Part shown: positions 18,031 through 27,382 of the stretch, piece by piece
How the letters are laid out: every line of letters starts with the position of its first letter
Position numbering within the stretch: position 1 is the first letter of the stretch
Assembly: GCF_000633355.1 (NCBI RefSeq)
Contig: NZ_AYMQ01000048.1
Span: 1-56,847 of the forward strand
Source: Serratia sp. H1w
Lineage (GTDB): Bacteria; Pseudomonadota; Gammaproteobacteria; Enterobacterales; Enterobacteriaceae
Direction of reading: 5' to 3'
Length of the DNA: 56,847 bases
Position numbers and translations under genes: made by a program
The notes under the pieces: generated by a model
Databases searched by the model: none
What the model saw: only the letters and a program-made list of their open reading frames with translations
Told to the model about the DNA's origin: nothing

Positions 18031-19419
18031 ATGGATAGCACGTCACAACATCCCTGGCATGCATTATTGCTGGCCCCGCTGACACCCGAGCAGACCGCAA
18101 AGGCGTTGGCTGACGACGATCCGCAATGGGAGCACATCGACAGCCAGATGGTCAAGGTGGGTTCGCTGACCCACAGCTCACTGAATATCGACGATCTGCA
18201 GCAGCAGGCGATGTCTCTGCTGTCGCAAAAAAGCAAAGACTTCCGGTTGGTGGCGCACCTGTTGCGCACCTTGCAGCACGGCGGCCAACCGGGCGAGCTG
18301 ATGCTGGCGGTCTCCTTGCTGACCGCTTATGTGAAGCACTTCTGGACTAACGCCTGGCCGCTGAACCCACAGCATAAACGTCGTTTTGCCCAGCAGATCC
18401 TCAAGCGATTTGACAGCGCCAGCGACAGCTTCAGCCAACGGGCGACGGATGACCAGCGCCAGGAAGTACAAGGCTTGTTGGCGCATTTGGCCCAGGTCTG
18501 GCACAGCGATGAACCGGCACTGGCCACCGAGGTGGATAGCCTGCGCGTCAGCTATGCGCGTATGCCAACCCGCACCGTTGAACCGGTGATCCAGGAGGAA
18601 GAGCGCCCGCAGTCCAATTCGGGCTCGGCTCCTTCAGCCAGAACGATCAGCCCCAACCTGAGCATTGATAGCTCCAGTGATAAAGCCTGGCGGCAAACGC
18701 TGCTGAAAATGGCGGATTTGCTGTGTGAACTGCACCCCGACGTGGCCATTGGTTTCCGCCTGCGTCGCCATGCCCTGTGGGGCAGTTTGAGCGCACCGCC
18801 GATAGCGCAGGCCGATGGACGCACGCCGTTGGCCGCCGTTTCTGTCGATCGGATGGCCGATTACCTGGGGCGCGTGGCCACTGCGGATCTGGCCTTGTGG
18901 CAACAGGTGGAACAAAGCCTGGCGCTGGCACCGTACTGGTTGGATGGCCATGCGCTTTCGGCGCAGATCGCTATTCGGCTTGGGTACACGGAGGTTGCAC
19001 AGGCTATCCGTGATGAGCTGATTGCCTTTATCGCGCGGATGCCAGCATTAACCACGCTCTGCTTTACCGACATGACGCCATTCCTCTCCCCAGAATCTGC
19101 CAGTTGGTTACAGCAGGATACGGGCGCGAAAGGGGGAGGTAACACTATTGAACAGGATGAAATTTGGCAATGCTATCAACAGCAAGGACTGGAAGCCGCG
19201 TTACAGATGATCGATCGGCAATCGCAGCAAGCCGCACCCAGGGATCGTTTTTACCTGCAATTGCTCAGTGCCCAACTACTCGAAAAAGCGGGAATGACGG
19301 CGCTGGCGCAGCAGCATTATCACGGCCTGCTGCAAGTGGGCCAGCAGATACAGCTGAGCGAATGGGAACCCACGTTGATCGCCTTGCTGGCCGACAAGCA
19401 ACGGCAGCTCAAATCGTGA
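18031..19419 (+). CDS. tssA: T6SS cap/priming protein TssA (VasJ)
   Basis: A 462-residue protein with an N-terminal ImpA_N domain (~10-130; HPWHALLLAPLTPEQ, and HFWTNAWPLNPQHKRR). After a Ser/Pro-rich linker (~185-215) comes a C-terminal VasJ-type domain. TssA primes and coordinates tube and sheath assembly at the end distal from the baseplate. The start is the ATG at 18031 with GGTGAGG upstream; the frame open from TTG 18019 overlaps vasI and is less likely. It is distinct from the second ImpA_N protein, VasL, further on. Confidence 0.9.
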   Translation: MDSTSQHPWHALLLAPLTPEQTAKALADDDPQWEHIDSQMVKVGSLTHSSLNIDDLQQQAMSLLSQKSKDFRLVAHLLRTLQHGGQPGELMLAVSLLTAYVKHFWTNAWPLNPQHKRRFAQQILKRFDSASDSFSQRATDDQRQEVQGLLAHLAQVWHSDEPALATEVDSLRVSYARMPTRTVEPVIQEEERPQSNSGSAPSARTISPNLSIDSSSDKAWRQTLLKMADLLCELHPDVAIGFRLRRHALWGSLSAPPIAQADGRTPLAAVSVDRMADYLGRVATADLALWQQVEQSLALAPYWLDGHALSAQIAIRLGYTEVAQAIRDELIAFIARMPALTTLCFTDMTPFLSPESASWLQQDTGAKGGGNTIEQDEIWQCYQQQGLEAALQMIDRQSQQAAPRDRFYLQLLSAQLLEKAGMTALAQQHYHGLLQVGQQIQLSEWEPTLIALLADKQRQLKS

Positions 19420-19450
19420 TGGGCACGCAAGGAAACAGGAGCGTTAAAGC

Positions 19451-22400
19451 ATGAGATTGCCCTCTTTTATTCAGTTTGCACGACCAGCCATGCCGCGCAT
19501 CAAAGCCTCGGTGCCGGTGGTGTTGGCACTGCTGGCCTGTATAGGCCTGATTTGGGTATGGGTTTACGGGCCGGAATGGAAGCTGAAGGACTACCAGCCG
19601 TTTGAGCCTTTGCTGAGCCGTTGGCTGGTGACCGCGCTGGTGGTGCTGCTGGCCGTTTGCTGGCTCACCCTCAAGATGGTGCGGCGCCTGCAACAGTTGG
19701 AAAAGCTGCAATTGCAGGCCAAAACACAGGTCGACGATCCGATCCTGGCCGATGTTGCACAGCAGAACCAGTATCTGAACGTCTGGAAACAACAACTGCA
19801 ACGTCGTTTGAATACCCCGGCTTATCTCTATCGCCTGCCTTGGTACATGGTGATCGGCACCCGCAACAGCGGTAAGAGCACCCTGATCAAGGAAGGCTAT
19901 AAGATCACCGAAATCGCCAACCCCGAGCTGACCAGCGTGGAAGACGCGGGTGAACTGCATGTGCGCTGTTGGCTGGGTGAGCAGGCGGTACTGATCGATC
20001 CGGCGGGTGAACTGATTGAACAGCCGACGCTGTCGATCGTGGGCAAAGCCGCGCTGAATAGCCGCCTTTGGCAAAGTTTACTGGCCTGGCTGGTTGAACA
20101 ACGTAAGCGTCAGCCGCTGAACGGCCTGATCCTCACCGTCGATCTGCACCAATTGTTGACGGCGAACAAGGCTCAGCGTGAAAACATGATTGCCAGCCTT
20201 CATCAGCGTTTACAGGATGTGCATCTGGCGCTGCATAGCCAGATACCGCTGTACGTGGTGTTTACCAAAATAGACCTGTTGTATGGGTTCGAAGCGATGT
20301 ACCAGACGCTGGACAAGGTGCAGCGCGAAGCGGTGCTGGGCGTGACGTTCAGCCTGAATACTGCCGATCCAGCGGTGTGGCGCAAAGAACTGCAAGAGTT
20401 CTGGCAGCATTGGATCGCGCAACTTAACGCGGCCATGCCGGATATGATGCTCAACGGCGTCGATGCCGGACAGCGCAGCCAGCTGTTCAGCTTTACTCGC
20501 CAGATGCAGGGTCTGCAAGAGTATGTGGTGCAACTGCTGGAAGGCGTGCTCTACAGCGGTGATCATGCTCAGCCATTGTTACGCGGTGTCTACCTGACCT
20601 CTGCCCAACAGCGTGGACAGATGGATGATGTATTTACCCAGTCCGCCGCCGTACAGTATCACCTCGCGCCGCAGGCCTTCCCAACCTGGCCGGTGGCCGA
20701 TACCGCGCCGTACTTCACCAAAGACCTGTTTAACCAGGTGTTGTTGGCGGAGCCGAATCTGGCGGGTGAAAATGGCCTGTGGCTGCGCCACTCCAGAAAA
20801 CGCCTGATGGTGTTCTCCTGCGTAGGGGCCGTGGTAGCGGTGACGCTATGGGGCTGTTGGCATTACTACTATCAGAGCAACTACCGTGCTGGGCAAGAAG
20901 TGCTTGCCCAGGCCAAAACCTTCCTGTCGATCCCCGCGCCGAAGGGGGACGATCGCTATGGCAATCTGCAACTGCCACTGCTCAACCCGATCCGTGACGC
21001 CACGCTGGCCTACGGTAACTACCATGAGCGCAATAGTCTGCTGGCGGATATGGGGCTGTATCAGGGCAGCAACATTGGCCCTTACGTGGAAAGCACCTAT
21101 CTGCAACTGCTGCAACAGCGCTATGTCCCTGCGTTAATGAGCGGCCTGCTGGAACAGCTGAATGCCGCTCCACCGGGCAGCGAGGAAAAACTCGAAATCC
21201 TGCGTGTGATGCGCATGCTGGAAGACGGCAGCGGCCGCAATATTGCGCTGGTGGAACAGTATATGGGCGATCGCTGGAGCCAGCAGTTTAACGGCCAGCG
21301 CGAGCTGCAACAGCAACTGATGGGTCATCTTGACTATGCGTTGAAGCATACCGACTGGCATGCGGCGCGGGAAAGTGGCGATCAGGTGGCTATCAAGAGC
21401 TTTATTCCTTACCTCCAGCCGATCAAGGCGGCCCAGAATGAATTGAGCAAGCTGTCGATCTATCAGCGGGTCTATCAGAACTTGCGGATCAAGGCACAGG
21501 ATGCGCTACCACCGGCTCTGAACTTGCGTGACCAGATCGGTGCCAGCTTTGACGACGTGTTTGTCTCCAGCAACGACCGTCTGCTGGTGATCCCGCAGTT
21601 CCTGACGCGTAACGGCTTGCAAAGCTACTTCGTCAAGCAGGATGACCAGTTGGTTGATCTGACGGTGATGGACAGCTGGGTGCTGAATCTCACCAAAAAT
21701 GTCGAGTATAGCGAGGCGGATCGTAAAGAGATCCAGCGGCAGGTGACCGAGCAGTATATCGGTGGCTATACCGCTACCTGGCGTGCGGCGATGAACAACC
21801 TGTCGGTCGGTGAGTTTGAAGATCTGCCGCAGGCGATTAGCGCCATCGAACAGGTGATCAGCGGCGAGCAACCTTTCCGCCGTGCCTTGCAAACGCTGAG
21901 TGATAACACGCGTCTGCCTGAGCTGCCTGCCGCGTTGCAGGGTAAAGAACGTCAGGAACTGCTACAAAAAACCGATTATCAATTGCTGGGCCGCATCAAC
22001 CGCGAGTTCGCGCCGGAAACCGGTGTGTTGGTGGAAAACGGTGACAAAGGCAGCGTGATGCAAAGCGTCTACCAGAAACTGACCGAACTGCACCGGTACT
22101 TGCTGGCGATCCAAAACTCACCGGCACCGGGAAAAGCCGCAATGAAGGCGGTACAACTGCGTCTGGATCAAAACAGCAGCGACCCGATCTTCGAAGTTCA
22201 ACAACTGGCAAAAAATCTGCCGGAACCGCTGAACCGTTGGGTCGGGGACTTGGCCGATCAAGCTTGGCGCGTGGTGATGATGGAAGCGATCCAATCGCTG
22301 GAGGTCGAGTGGAACGATACGGTAGTGAAACAGTATCAGACCTACCTGGCTGGCCGTTATCCGTTCGATCCTAAATCGCAGCAGGACGTCCCGCTGAGCG

Positions 22401-22984
22401 AGTTTGAACGCTTCTTCGGGCCGAAGGGCACTCTCGACAGCTTCTATCAGCAGAACCTGAAGCCGTTTGTGGATAACAACCTGAGCAGTGGCAATGACGG
22501 TCAACTGCTGATCCGCCCGGATGTGCTGCAACAACTGGCGCAGGCGCAGAAGATCCGCGACACCTTCTTCTCGGCACAAAATGGCCTGGGTACCCAGTTT
22601 GCCATTGAACCGGTGTTACTGAGCGGCAACAAGCGCCGCAGCGTACTGAACCTGGATGGGCAACTGCTGGACTACGCGCATGGCCGCGGCAACATGGTCC
22701 ATCTGGTTTGGCCAAACTCCATGCGTGCTGGGGTAGAAAGCAAGGTCACACTGGTGCCGGATGAAAACGGCAAGTCACCGCGTTCTCTCAGCTTCAGTGG
22801 CCCTTGGGCACAACTGCGGCTGATCAATGCCGGTGAGTTGACCAACGTCGGGACCAACTCGTTCGATGTCCGTTTCAAAGTGGACGGCGGCGAGATGACT
22901 TACCGCATCCATGTGGACGAGTCCGATAACCCGTTCGCTGGCGGTCTGTTCAGCAAATTCTCCCTGCCAGACACGCTGTATTAA
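19451..22984 (+). CDS. tssM: T6SS inner-membrane protein TssM (IcmF)
   Basis: A 1177-residue IcmF family protein. Two N-terminal membrane helices (~22-42 and ~57-75) and a third (~450-472) bracket a cytoplasmic GTPase-like domain with an intact Walker A at 136-143 (GTRNSGKS). The long periplasmic C-terminus contacts TssJ. The intact P-loop suggests nucleotide binding may matter here, although some TssM proteins lack it. TssM, TssL and TssJ form the trans-envelope channel. It is followed by a 116-bp gap with a repeat and a strong palindrome before vasL. Confidence 0.96.
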   Translation: MRLPSFIQFARPAMPRIKASVPVVLALLACIGLIWVWVYGPEWKLKDYQPFEPLLSRWLVTALVVLLAVCWLTLKMVRRLQQLEKLQLQAKTQVDDPILADVAQQNQYLNVWKQQLQRRLNTPAYLYRLPWYMVIGTRNSGKSTLIKEGYKITEIANPELTSVEDAGELHVRCWLGEQAVLIDPAGELIEQPTLSIVGKAALNSRLWQSLLAWLVEQRKRQPLNGLILTVDLHQLLTANKAQRENMIASLHQRLQDVHLALHSQIPLYVVFTKIDLLYGFEAMYQTLDKVQREAVLGVTFSLNTADPAVWRKELQEFWQHWIAQLNAAMPDMMLNGVDAGQRSQLFSFTRQMQGLQEYVVQLLEGVLYSGDHAQPLLRGVYLTSAQQRGQMDDVFTQSAAVQYHLAPQAFPTWPVADTAPYFTKDLFNQVLLAEPNLAGENGLWLRHSRKRLMVFSCVGAVVAVTLWGCWHYYYQSNYRAGQEVLAQAKTFLSIPAPKGDDRYGNLQLPLLNPIRDATLAYGNYHERNSLLADMGLYQGSNIGPYVESTYLQLLQQRYVPALMSGLLEQLNAAPPGSEEKLEILRVMRMLEDGSGRNIALVEQYMGDRWSQQFNGQRELQQQLMGHLDYALKHTDWHAARESGDQVAIKSFIPYLQPIKAAQNELSKLSIYQRVYQNLRIKAQDALPPALNLRDQIGASFDDVFVSSNDRLLVIPQFLTRNGLQSYFVKQDDQLVDLTVMDSWVLNLTKNVEYSEADRKEIQRQVTEQYIGGYTATWRAAMNNLSVGEFEDLPQAISAIEQVISGEQPFRRALQTLSDNTRLPELPAALQGKERQELLQKTDYQLLGRINREFAPETGVLVENGDKGSVMQSVYQKLTELHRYLLAIQNSPAPGKAAMKAVQLRLDQNSSDPIFEVQQLAKNLPEPLNRWVGDLADQAWRVVMMEAIQSLEVEWNDTVVKQYQTYLAGRYPFDPKSQQDVPLSEFERFFGPKGTLDSFYQQNLKPFVDNNLSSGNDGQLLIRPDVLQQLAQAQKIRDTFFSAQNGLGTQFAIEPVLLSGNKRRSVLNLDGQLLDYAHGRGNMVHLVWPNSMRAGVESKVTLVPDENGKSPRSLSFSGPWAQLRLINAGELTNVGTNSFDVRFKVDGGEMTYRIHVDESDNPFAGGLFSKFSLPDTLY

Positions 22985-23007
22985 TGAGACTGCTGACGAA
23001 GCTCAAC

Positions 23008-23031
23008 GTAGGGGCGCTGCACGCTGCGCCC
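23008..23031. repeat. GGGCGC..GCGCCC short palindromic repeat, copy 1
   Basis: This imperfect palindrome has arms GGGGCGCTGC and GCTGCGCCC. Near-identical copies occur at 41253-41278 and 55333-55358, all intergenic. It is a dispersed small repeat of the kind common in enterobacterial chromosomes. Confidence 0.7.
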
Positions 23032-23053
23032 ATTTCTTAATCGTTGCTATCTC

Positions 23054-23081
23054 GTCTCTCTGCCAGATCTGGCAGAGAGAC
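23054..23081. promoter_or_regulatory. perfect 28-bp palindrome upstream of vasL
   Basis: GTCTCTCTGCCAGA is followed directly by its exact reverse complement, ending 19 bases before the vasL ATG. In RNA it would be a strong hairpin close to the ribosome site AAGGATG; in DNA it could bind a dimeric protein. There is no T run after it, so a simple terminator is unlikely. Confidence 0.7.
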
Positions 23082-23100
23082 GCCTTAAGGATGAGTCCGC

Positions 23101-24504
23101 ATGAGCGAAGCCTCAGAAAATATCATCATTCAAACCGGTGGCGATCCGCGCCAGTGGCCGGAGTTCAGTGCTATTCGTGAAGAGATCAACAAGATCAACC
23201 ACCCGGCGCGGCCAGAGGTTAACTGGCGCCTGATTGAGTCCCTGGCGCTGACGCTGTTCCGCACCAACGGGGTCGATCTGCAAACCACGGCGTATTACGC
23301 CCTGGCGCGTACGCAAAAGCATGGGCTGGCCGGGTTTACCGAAAGCTGCGAGCTGTTGGCGGGCATGGTGGTTAGCCAGTGGGATCGCCTGTGGCCAGAG
23401 CAGCAACAGGCCCGCTCGGAAATCCTGGAGTGGTTTAACGCCCGTGTCGGCAACCAACTGCGCCAGCATGAGTTCGTCATTGATGACCTGCGCCTGATAT
23501 ACCGCGCCGAGCGGGCATTGCAACTGCTGTGCGACAAACTGCAACAGGTCGAGCTAAAGCGCGTGCCACGCATTGAAAACCTGCTGTACCTGATGCAGAA
23601 CACCGCCAAACGGCTCGAAGCGGCTCATGAAGCGGCGAAACAGCCGCCAGCGCAACCGTTGAAGATGCCGCCGATGGTGTATCTCTCGGTACCGGAAACG
23701 GAGCCGATCCGCACGGTGTTCTCTGAGTCCAAACCGGCCGCGCGGGAAGAGCCGCCACGTTACGAAGAACCCGCAGTGAGACCGCAGCCACCAGAAGAAG
23801 CGCCGCTACCTAATGTAGAAGTGCGTTTTAATGCCGCGCCACCGGTTGCCCCCGTGGCGACCAAACGTGCCTCGGCGGGATGGATCTGGGGATTTGGGTG
23901 CGGCGTACTGTGCAGCCTGCTGGTTGCCGGAGCGGCTTATCTGGTGCAGGTCAAACCTCTGCAAGAACGACTGGCCGGGTTAGCCGCGACGCCGGAAGCT
24001 GCGGTGCAGCTGTGGCTGGCCCAACCCACGCAGGACGGCTATGGACAGCAATTGAGTACCCTGGAAAACCTCTCGCCGTTAGCCGGTTTGCGTACTGCCG
24101 ACGCGTCGGTGGCGCTGGCTAACCAACTGTGGCCGACGGATCCGGAGCAGATCGCCCAAAGCCAGCGTTGGCAGCAACTGTTGCAGGCGCGGCTTGGCAG
24201 TGAACGGGCCGATAGCAGCTATTTTCAGGTACAGCAACGCTTGCAGGCGCTGTCGGACAAATTGCTCGAACAGGAACAGACGCGCGGCAGCCTGACGCTT
24301 TCTTATCTGAAAACGCAGGTTTACCAGATGCAAAGTGAATTGAACCGTGAAACGCCTTTGGAAGAGTTGCTGCGGCAACTGGCGGTTTCGGTAGATCAGC
24401 AGCAACCCGCTTCGCCGCTGTTGATTAAACAGATAGACGAACGTTGGAATGCATTGCTCAGTCGTTATCACCAATTAACGCAGCAGGTAGCGCCTGCCCG
24501 TTAA
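23101..24504 (+). CDS. vasL: T6SS-associated ImpA_N membrane protein VasL
   Basis: A 467-residue VasL. An ImpA_N domain (~10-150; the LALTLFRTNGVDLQTTAYY region, VVSQWDRLWPEQQQ) is followed by a Pro-rich linker and one membrane helix (~258-283, WIWGFGCGVLCSLLVAGAAYL). The C-terminal VasL domain is rich in Gln and probably helical. This is the long, membrane-anchored relative of TssA. Related proteins help hold or stop the distal end of the tube at the membrane; that role here is inference. It is set apart from tssM by 116 bp with a palindrome, so its expression may be tuned separately. vgrG starts 19 bases after its stop. Confidence 0.88.
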   Translation: MSEASENIIIQTGGDPRQWPEFSAIREEINKINHPARPEVNWRLIESLALTLFRTNGVDLQTTAYYALARTQKHGLAGFTESCELLAGMVVSQWDRLWPEQQQARSEILEWFNARVGNQLRQHEFVIDDLRLIYRAERALQLLCDKLQQVELKRVPRIENLLYLMQNTAKRLEAAHEAAKQPPAQPLKMPPMVYLSVPETEPIRTVFSESKPAAREEPPRYEEPAVRPQPPEEAPLPNVEVRFNAAPPVAPVATKRASAGWIWGFGCGVLCSLLVAGAAYLVQVKPLQERLAGLAATPEAAVQLWLAQPTQDGYGQQLSTLENLSPLAGLRTADASVALANQLWPTDPEQIAQSQRWQQLLQARLGSERADSSYFQVQQRLQALSDKLLEQEQTRGSLTLSYLKTQVYQMQSELNRETPLEELLRQLAVSVDQQQPASPLLIKQIDERWNALLSRYHQLTQQVAPAR

Positions 24505-24523
24505 CCTCCAGGAAGGAATAGAT

Positions 24524-26836
24524 ATGTTTGCTGATGATAAGAAAAACGGCCTTAAGGGCGGTGTGCAGCCGAAGAACATGGTGGCCTCGGAGACGCCGTC
24601 GGTAAGTGGCGATCAGGTGGCGGATATGGTGGGCAGTGCAGCCGGCGCTCTTGGCGGCAAGGCGGGCAAGGTGGCAGCGAAAGTCACCAATGCTGCCAAA
24701 CAAGCGGAGTCGATGGCCGGTGTCGCGAAGAAGGCGGTGAACGTTTTCACCGACAGTAGTGCTGCGGGTATGGTTCACTCCACAGGCGTGAAGCCGATGA
24801 ACATTGTCAGCGGCGGTGGTGCAGCAGGTATCGCTTCCGCCGCAGGGGTGAGGCCGATGAATATTGTCAGCGGCGGTAGTGCGGCGGGCATGGCCCCTTC
24901 CACAGGCGTAAATCCGATGAACTTTGCCGGTGGGGGGAGCGCCGGATCCCTGGCCTCATCCGCTGCCGGTGCCCTGATGGGCGGCGCACAACCGAGTGGT
25001 TTACAGTTCACGCTCACGGCGGTGGGCTTGCCACCGCAGACTTTCGTGGTGTCGGACTTCAGCATGACCGAGATGCTCTCTTCTCCCTTCGTGCTGAACG
25101 TGGGCCTGGCCAGTGCCGATCCGGCGATCGATTTTTCCGCGGTGCTGGATGAGGATGCCACGCTGTTCGTCTGGCGTGAGGGCGTGCTGCAACGCAGCAT
25201 CACCGGCATGGTGGCCAGCTTTGAACAGGGCGATACCGGTTTACACCAGACCCGTTACAGCATGGTGATCCGCCCGGCGCTGTGGCGTACCACCCTGCGG
25301 CGCAACTCGCGCATCTTCCAGCAAAAGACCATTGAAGACATCATCACCACCTTGCTGAAAGAAAACGGCATTACCGATGTGGCCTTTGGTTTGCGCTACC
25401 CGCACCCGGCGCGGGAGTTTTGCGTACAGTATCAGGAGTCGGATTTTGACTTTATCCAGCGCCTGGCCGCCGAAGAGGGGATTTTCTACTACTTCGAGTT
25501 CACCGAAGGCAAAAACACCGTGGTGTATGCCGATGATGTCGGCACGATGCCGCAGGGCGTGACGCTGCCGTATAACCCGGGCGTGGCCGCTCAGGCACTG
25601 GAACTGTGTGTCACCACCTTCACCCGCAGTGCGCAGGTGCGAACCGCCATGGTGCAACTGAAGGATTACACCTTCAAGGATCCGCAGTGGCGGGGGACGT
25701 TCGACAAACAGGCCAATGAACTGCAAAACCAGCGTCCGGACTACGAACACTTCGATTTCCCAGGGCGGTTCAAAGATGAAACGCATGGCAAGGATTTCAC
25801 CCGCTATCGTCTGGAAGCGCTGCGTAACGATGCCAATCTGGGGCAAGGGCAGAGTAACGATTTTGCCCTGCACCCGGGCAAGCTGTTTACCCTGACCAGT
25901 CACCCACGTGCGGATTTGAACCACCAGTGGCAAGTGCTGAGTGTTGCCCACAGCGGTAGCCAACCGCAGGCGCTGGAGCAAGAGTCCGGTGGGCAAGGCA
26001 CGACGCTGAGCAACCAGTTTACCTTTATCCCGCATACCCAGACCTGGCGGCCATCGCCGATGAGTAAACCGGCCATGGACGGTCCGCAGATCGCGATGGT
26101 GGTGGGGCCAGCCGGGGAAGAAATCTACTGTGACGAGTTCGGTCGTATCCGCCTGCAATTCCTGTGGGACCGCTACGGGGAGAGCAACGACAACAGCTCG
26201 TGCTGGATCCGCGTGACACAGCCGTGGGCAGGGCAGGGCTGGGGGATGTTGGCTATTCCGCGTATCGGCCAGGAAGTGGTGGTGGATTTCCTGCATGGGG
26301 ATCCAGACCAACCAATCGTCACCGGGCGTACCTATCACGCCAACAACATCCCGCCGGGATCGCTGCCGGCCAGTAAGACCCAGATGGCGTTCCGCTCCAA
26401 GACCCATAAGGGCGAGGGGTTTAACGAACTGCGGTTCGAGGATGCGAAGGGGGGCGAGGGGCTGCATCTGCATGCTCAGCGGGATATGGAGACGATTGTT
26501 AAAAACGATCAATCCCTTACCGTAGAGTCAGGCAACCGGACGCTAAATATTCTTGCTGGTAACGAAACCAAGACCGTGAAGCAGGGAGGTCTGTCGGAAA
26601 CCATTTGTACCATGCGCAGCACCAGCGCTAATCAGGTTCAGGTAAAAGCTAAAGCAGGCAAGAGTGGTCTTGGAACACAGCTTTATGAATCCTCAGACGT
26701 CATCACACTGAAGGTGGGAGCTGGCGAAATTAAAATGACTACTGGAAGCATTGTGCTCAAATTCGGTGGTTCAAGCATTCAGCTCGATGCTAATGGAATA
26801 TTTGTTAGTGGACCCGTTATTCATTTAAATAAGTGA
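24524..26836 (+). CDS. vgrG: T6SS spike protein VgrG (TssI) with repeat-bearing N-terminal extension
   Basis: A 770-residue VgrG, the trimeric needle tip. The gp27-like part begins only at ~158 (LQFTLTAVGLPPQTF). The gp5-like OB region is at ~515-610 (CDEFGRIRLQFLWDRYG, with SSCWIRVTQPWAGQGWGM). The beta-helix needle follows to the end, with no enzymatic domain visible. Residues 1-157 are an Ala/Gly-rich extension that includes three 20-residue tandem repeats (79-138). Most VgrGs start within a few residues of the gp27 domain. The last ~100 codons (from about 26500) are more AT-rich, suggesting exchange of the tip that carries cargo. The start has AGGAAGG upstream. It is followed by the chaperone and Rhs effector it likely loads. 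Confidence 0.93.
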   Translation: MFADDKKNGLKGGVQPKNMVASETPSVSGDQVADMVGSAAGALGGKAGKVAAKVTNAAKQAESMAGVAKKAVNVFTDSSAAGMVHSTGVKPMNIVSGGGAAGIASAAGVRPMNIVSGGSAAGMAPSTGVNPMNFAGGGSAGSLASSAAGALMGGAQPSGLQFTLTAVGLPPQTFVVSDFSMTEMLSSPFVLNVGLASADPAIDFSAVLDEDATLFVWREGVLQRSITGMVASFEQGDTGLHQTRYSMVIRPALWRTTLRRNSRIFQQKTIEDIITTLLKENGITDVAFGLRYPHPAREFCVQYQESDFDFIQRLAAEEGIFYYFEFTEGKNTVVYADDVGTMPQGVTLPYNPGVAAQALELCVTTFTRSAQVRTAMVQLKDYTFKDPQWRGTFDKQANELQNQRPDYEHFDFPGRFKDETHGKDFTRYRLEALRNDANLGQGQSNDFALHPGKLFTLTSHPRADLNHQWQVLSVAHSGSQPQALEQESGGQGTTLSNQFTFIPHTQTWRPSPMSKPAMDGPQIAMVVGPAGEEIYCDEFGRIRLQFLWDRYGESNDNSSCWIRVTQPWAGQGWGMLAIPRIGQEVVVDFLHGDPDQPIVTGRTYHANNIPPGSLPASKTQMAFRSKTHKGEGFNELRFEDAKGGEGLHLHAQRDMETIVKNDQSLTVESGNRTLNILAGNETKTVKQGGLSETICTMRSTSANQVQVKAKAGKSGLGTQLYESSDVITLKVGAGEIKMTTGSIVLKFGGSSIQLDANGIFVSGPVIHLNK
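24758..24937 (+). repeat. three 60-bp tandem repeats inside vgrG
   Basis: Three head-to-tail 60-bp units at 24758-24817, 24818-24877 and 24878-24937 each encode 20 residues of the form (S/G)AAG-(M/I)-x3-(T/A)GV-x-PMN-x4-GG. A truncated fourth start (SAGSLASS) follows. The copies differ at many third positions, so the duplication is not recent. Confidence 0.85.
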
Positions 26837-26899
26837 ATTTATTACGAATGGCATTCTGATTAACGGGATGCCTTGAGCCAAATTATTTAGGGATAAATA

Positions 26900-27370
26900 A
26901 TGTTAAATCCTAATGAACTCTCTCTTTTCCAATTTAACGAAGGTGCTATTGAGCTACCTACTGCCTGGAGAGATCTCAGTGTACTGGTGCTCAGTGCGGC
27001 TGATAACGATCAAAGCGGTATCAGCTTTACTATCTCCAGAGACGTTATCCCATGGGGCATGTCATTCAGTCAGTTTGCTGAGCGTGAAATCATCAGTTTG
27101 TCAAAGCAGTTGAAAAATTACCAGCAAATCAATCAAGAGAATGGGGCGCTAAATTCACGCGATACAACTACCTCTGAATTTAGTTGGTCATCGCCACAGG
27201 GACCTATTCATCAATTGATGATGTTGCTAGATGTCAATCCCAAAGTGCTGGTTTTCACTGCCACAGTTCCGGGCGGTATGACAGATGAACAGCGACAACA
27301 AATAAGCGTGTTGATGAGTACATTCCAACTGCGGGAACCGGTGGCGGCAGGCAAAACTGCAACAGAGTAA
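26900..27370 (+). CDS. EagR-type effector chaperone (DUF1795/DcrB family)
   Basis: A 156-residue protein of the DUF1795/DcrB-like fold, with no signal peptide (FQFNEGAIELPTAWRD, FTISRDVIPWGMSF, then the ISVLMSTFQLRE end). Cytoplasmic members encoded between vgrG and rhs are Eag chaperones, which hold the N-terminal transmembrane segments of Rhs effectors and load them on VgrG. The next gene is such an Rhs with two hydrophobic N-terminal segments, so the assignment rests on both fold and position. AGGGA precedes the ATG. Composition is more AT-rich than the T6SS core genes. Confidence 0.85.
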   Translation: MLNPNELSLFQFNEGAIELPTAWRDLSVLVLSAADNDQSGISFTISRDVIPWGMSFSQFAEREIISLSKQLKNYQQINQENGALNSRDTTTSEFSWSSPQGPIHQLMMLLDVNPKVLVFTATVPGGMTDEQRQQISVLMSTFQLREPVAAGKTATE

Positions 27371-27382
27371 CAGGAGCGGGCT

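Noticed and set aside
25241-26512. 423-codon minus-strand frame opposite vgrG
   Set aside because: It lies fully inside the strongly supported vgrG, has no recognisable domain, and reflects codon bias of the GC-rich plus-strand gene.
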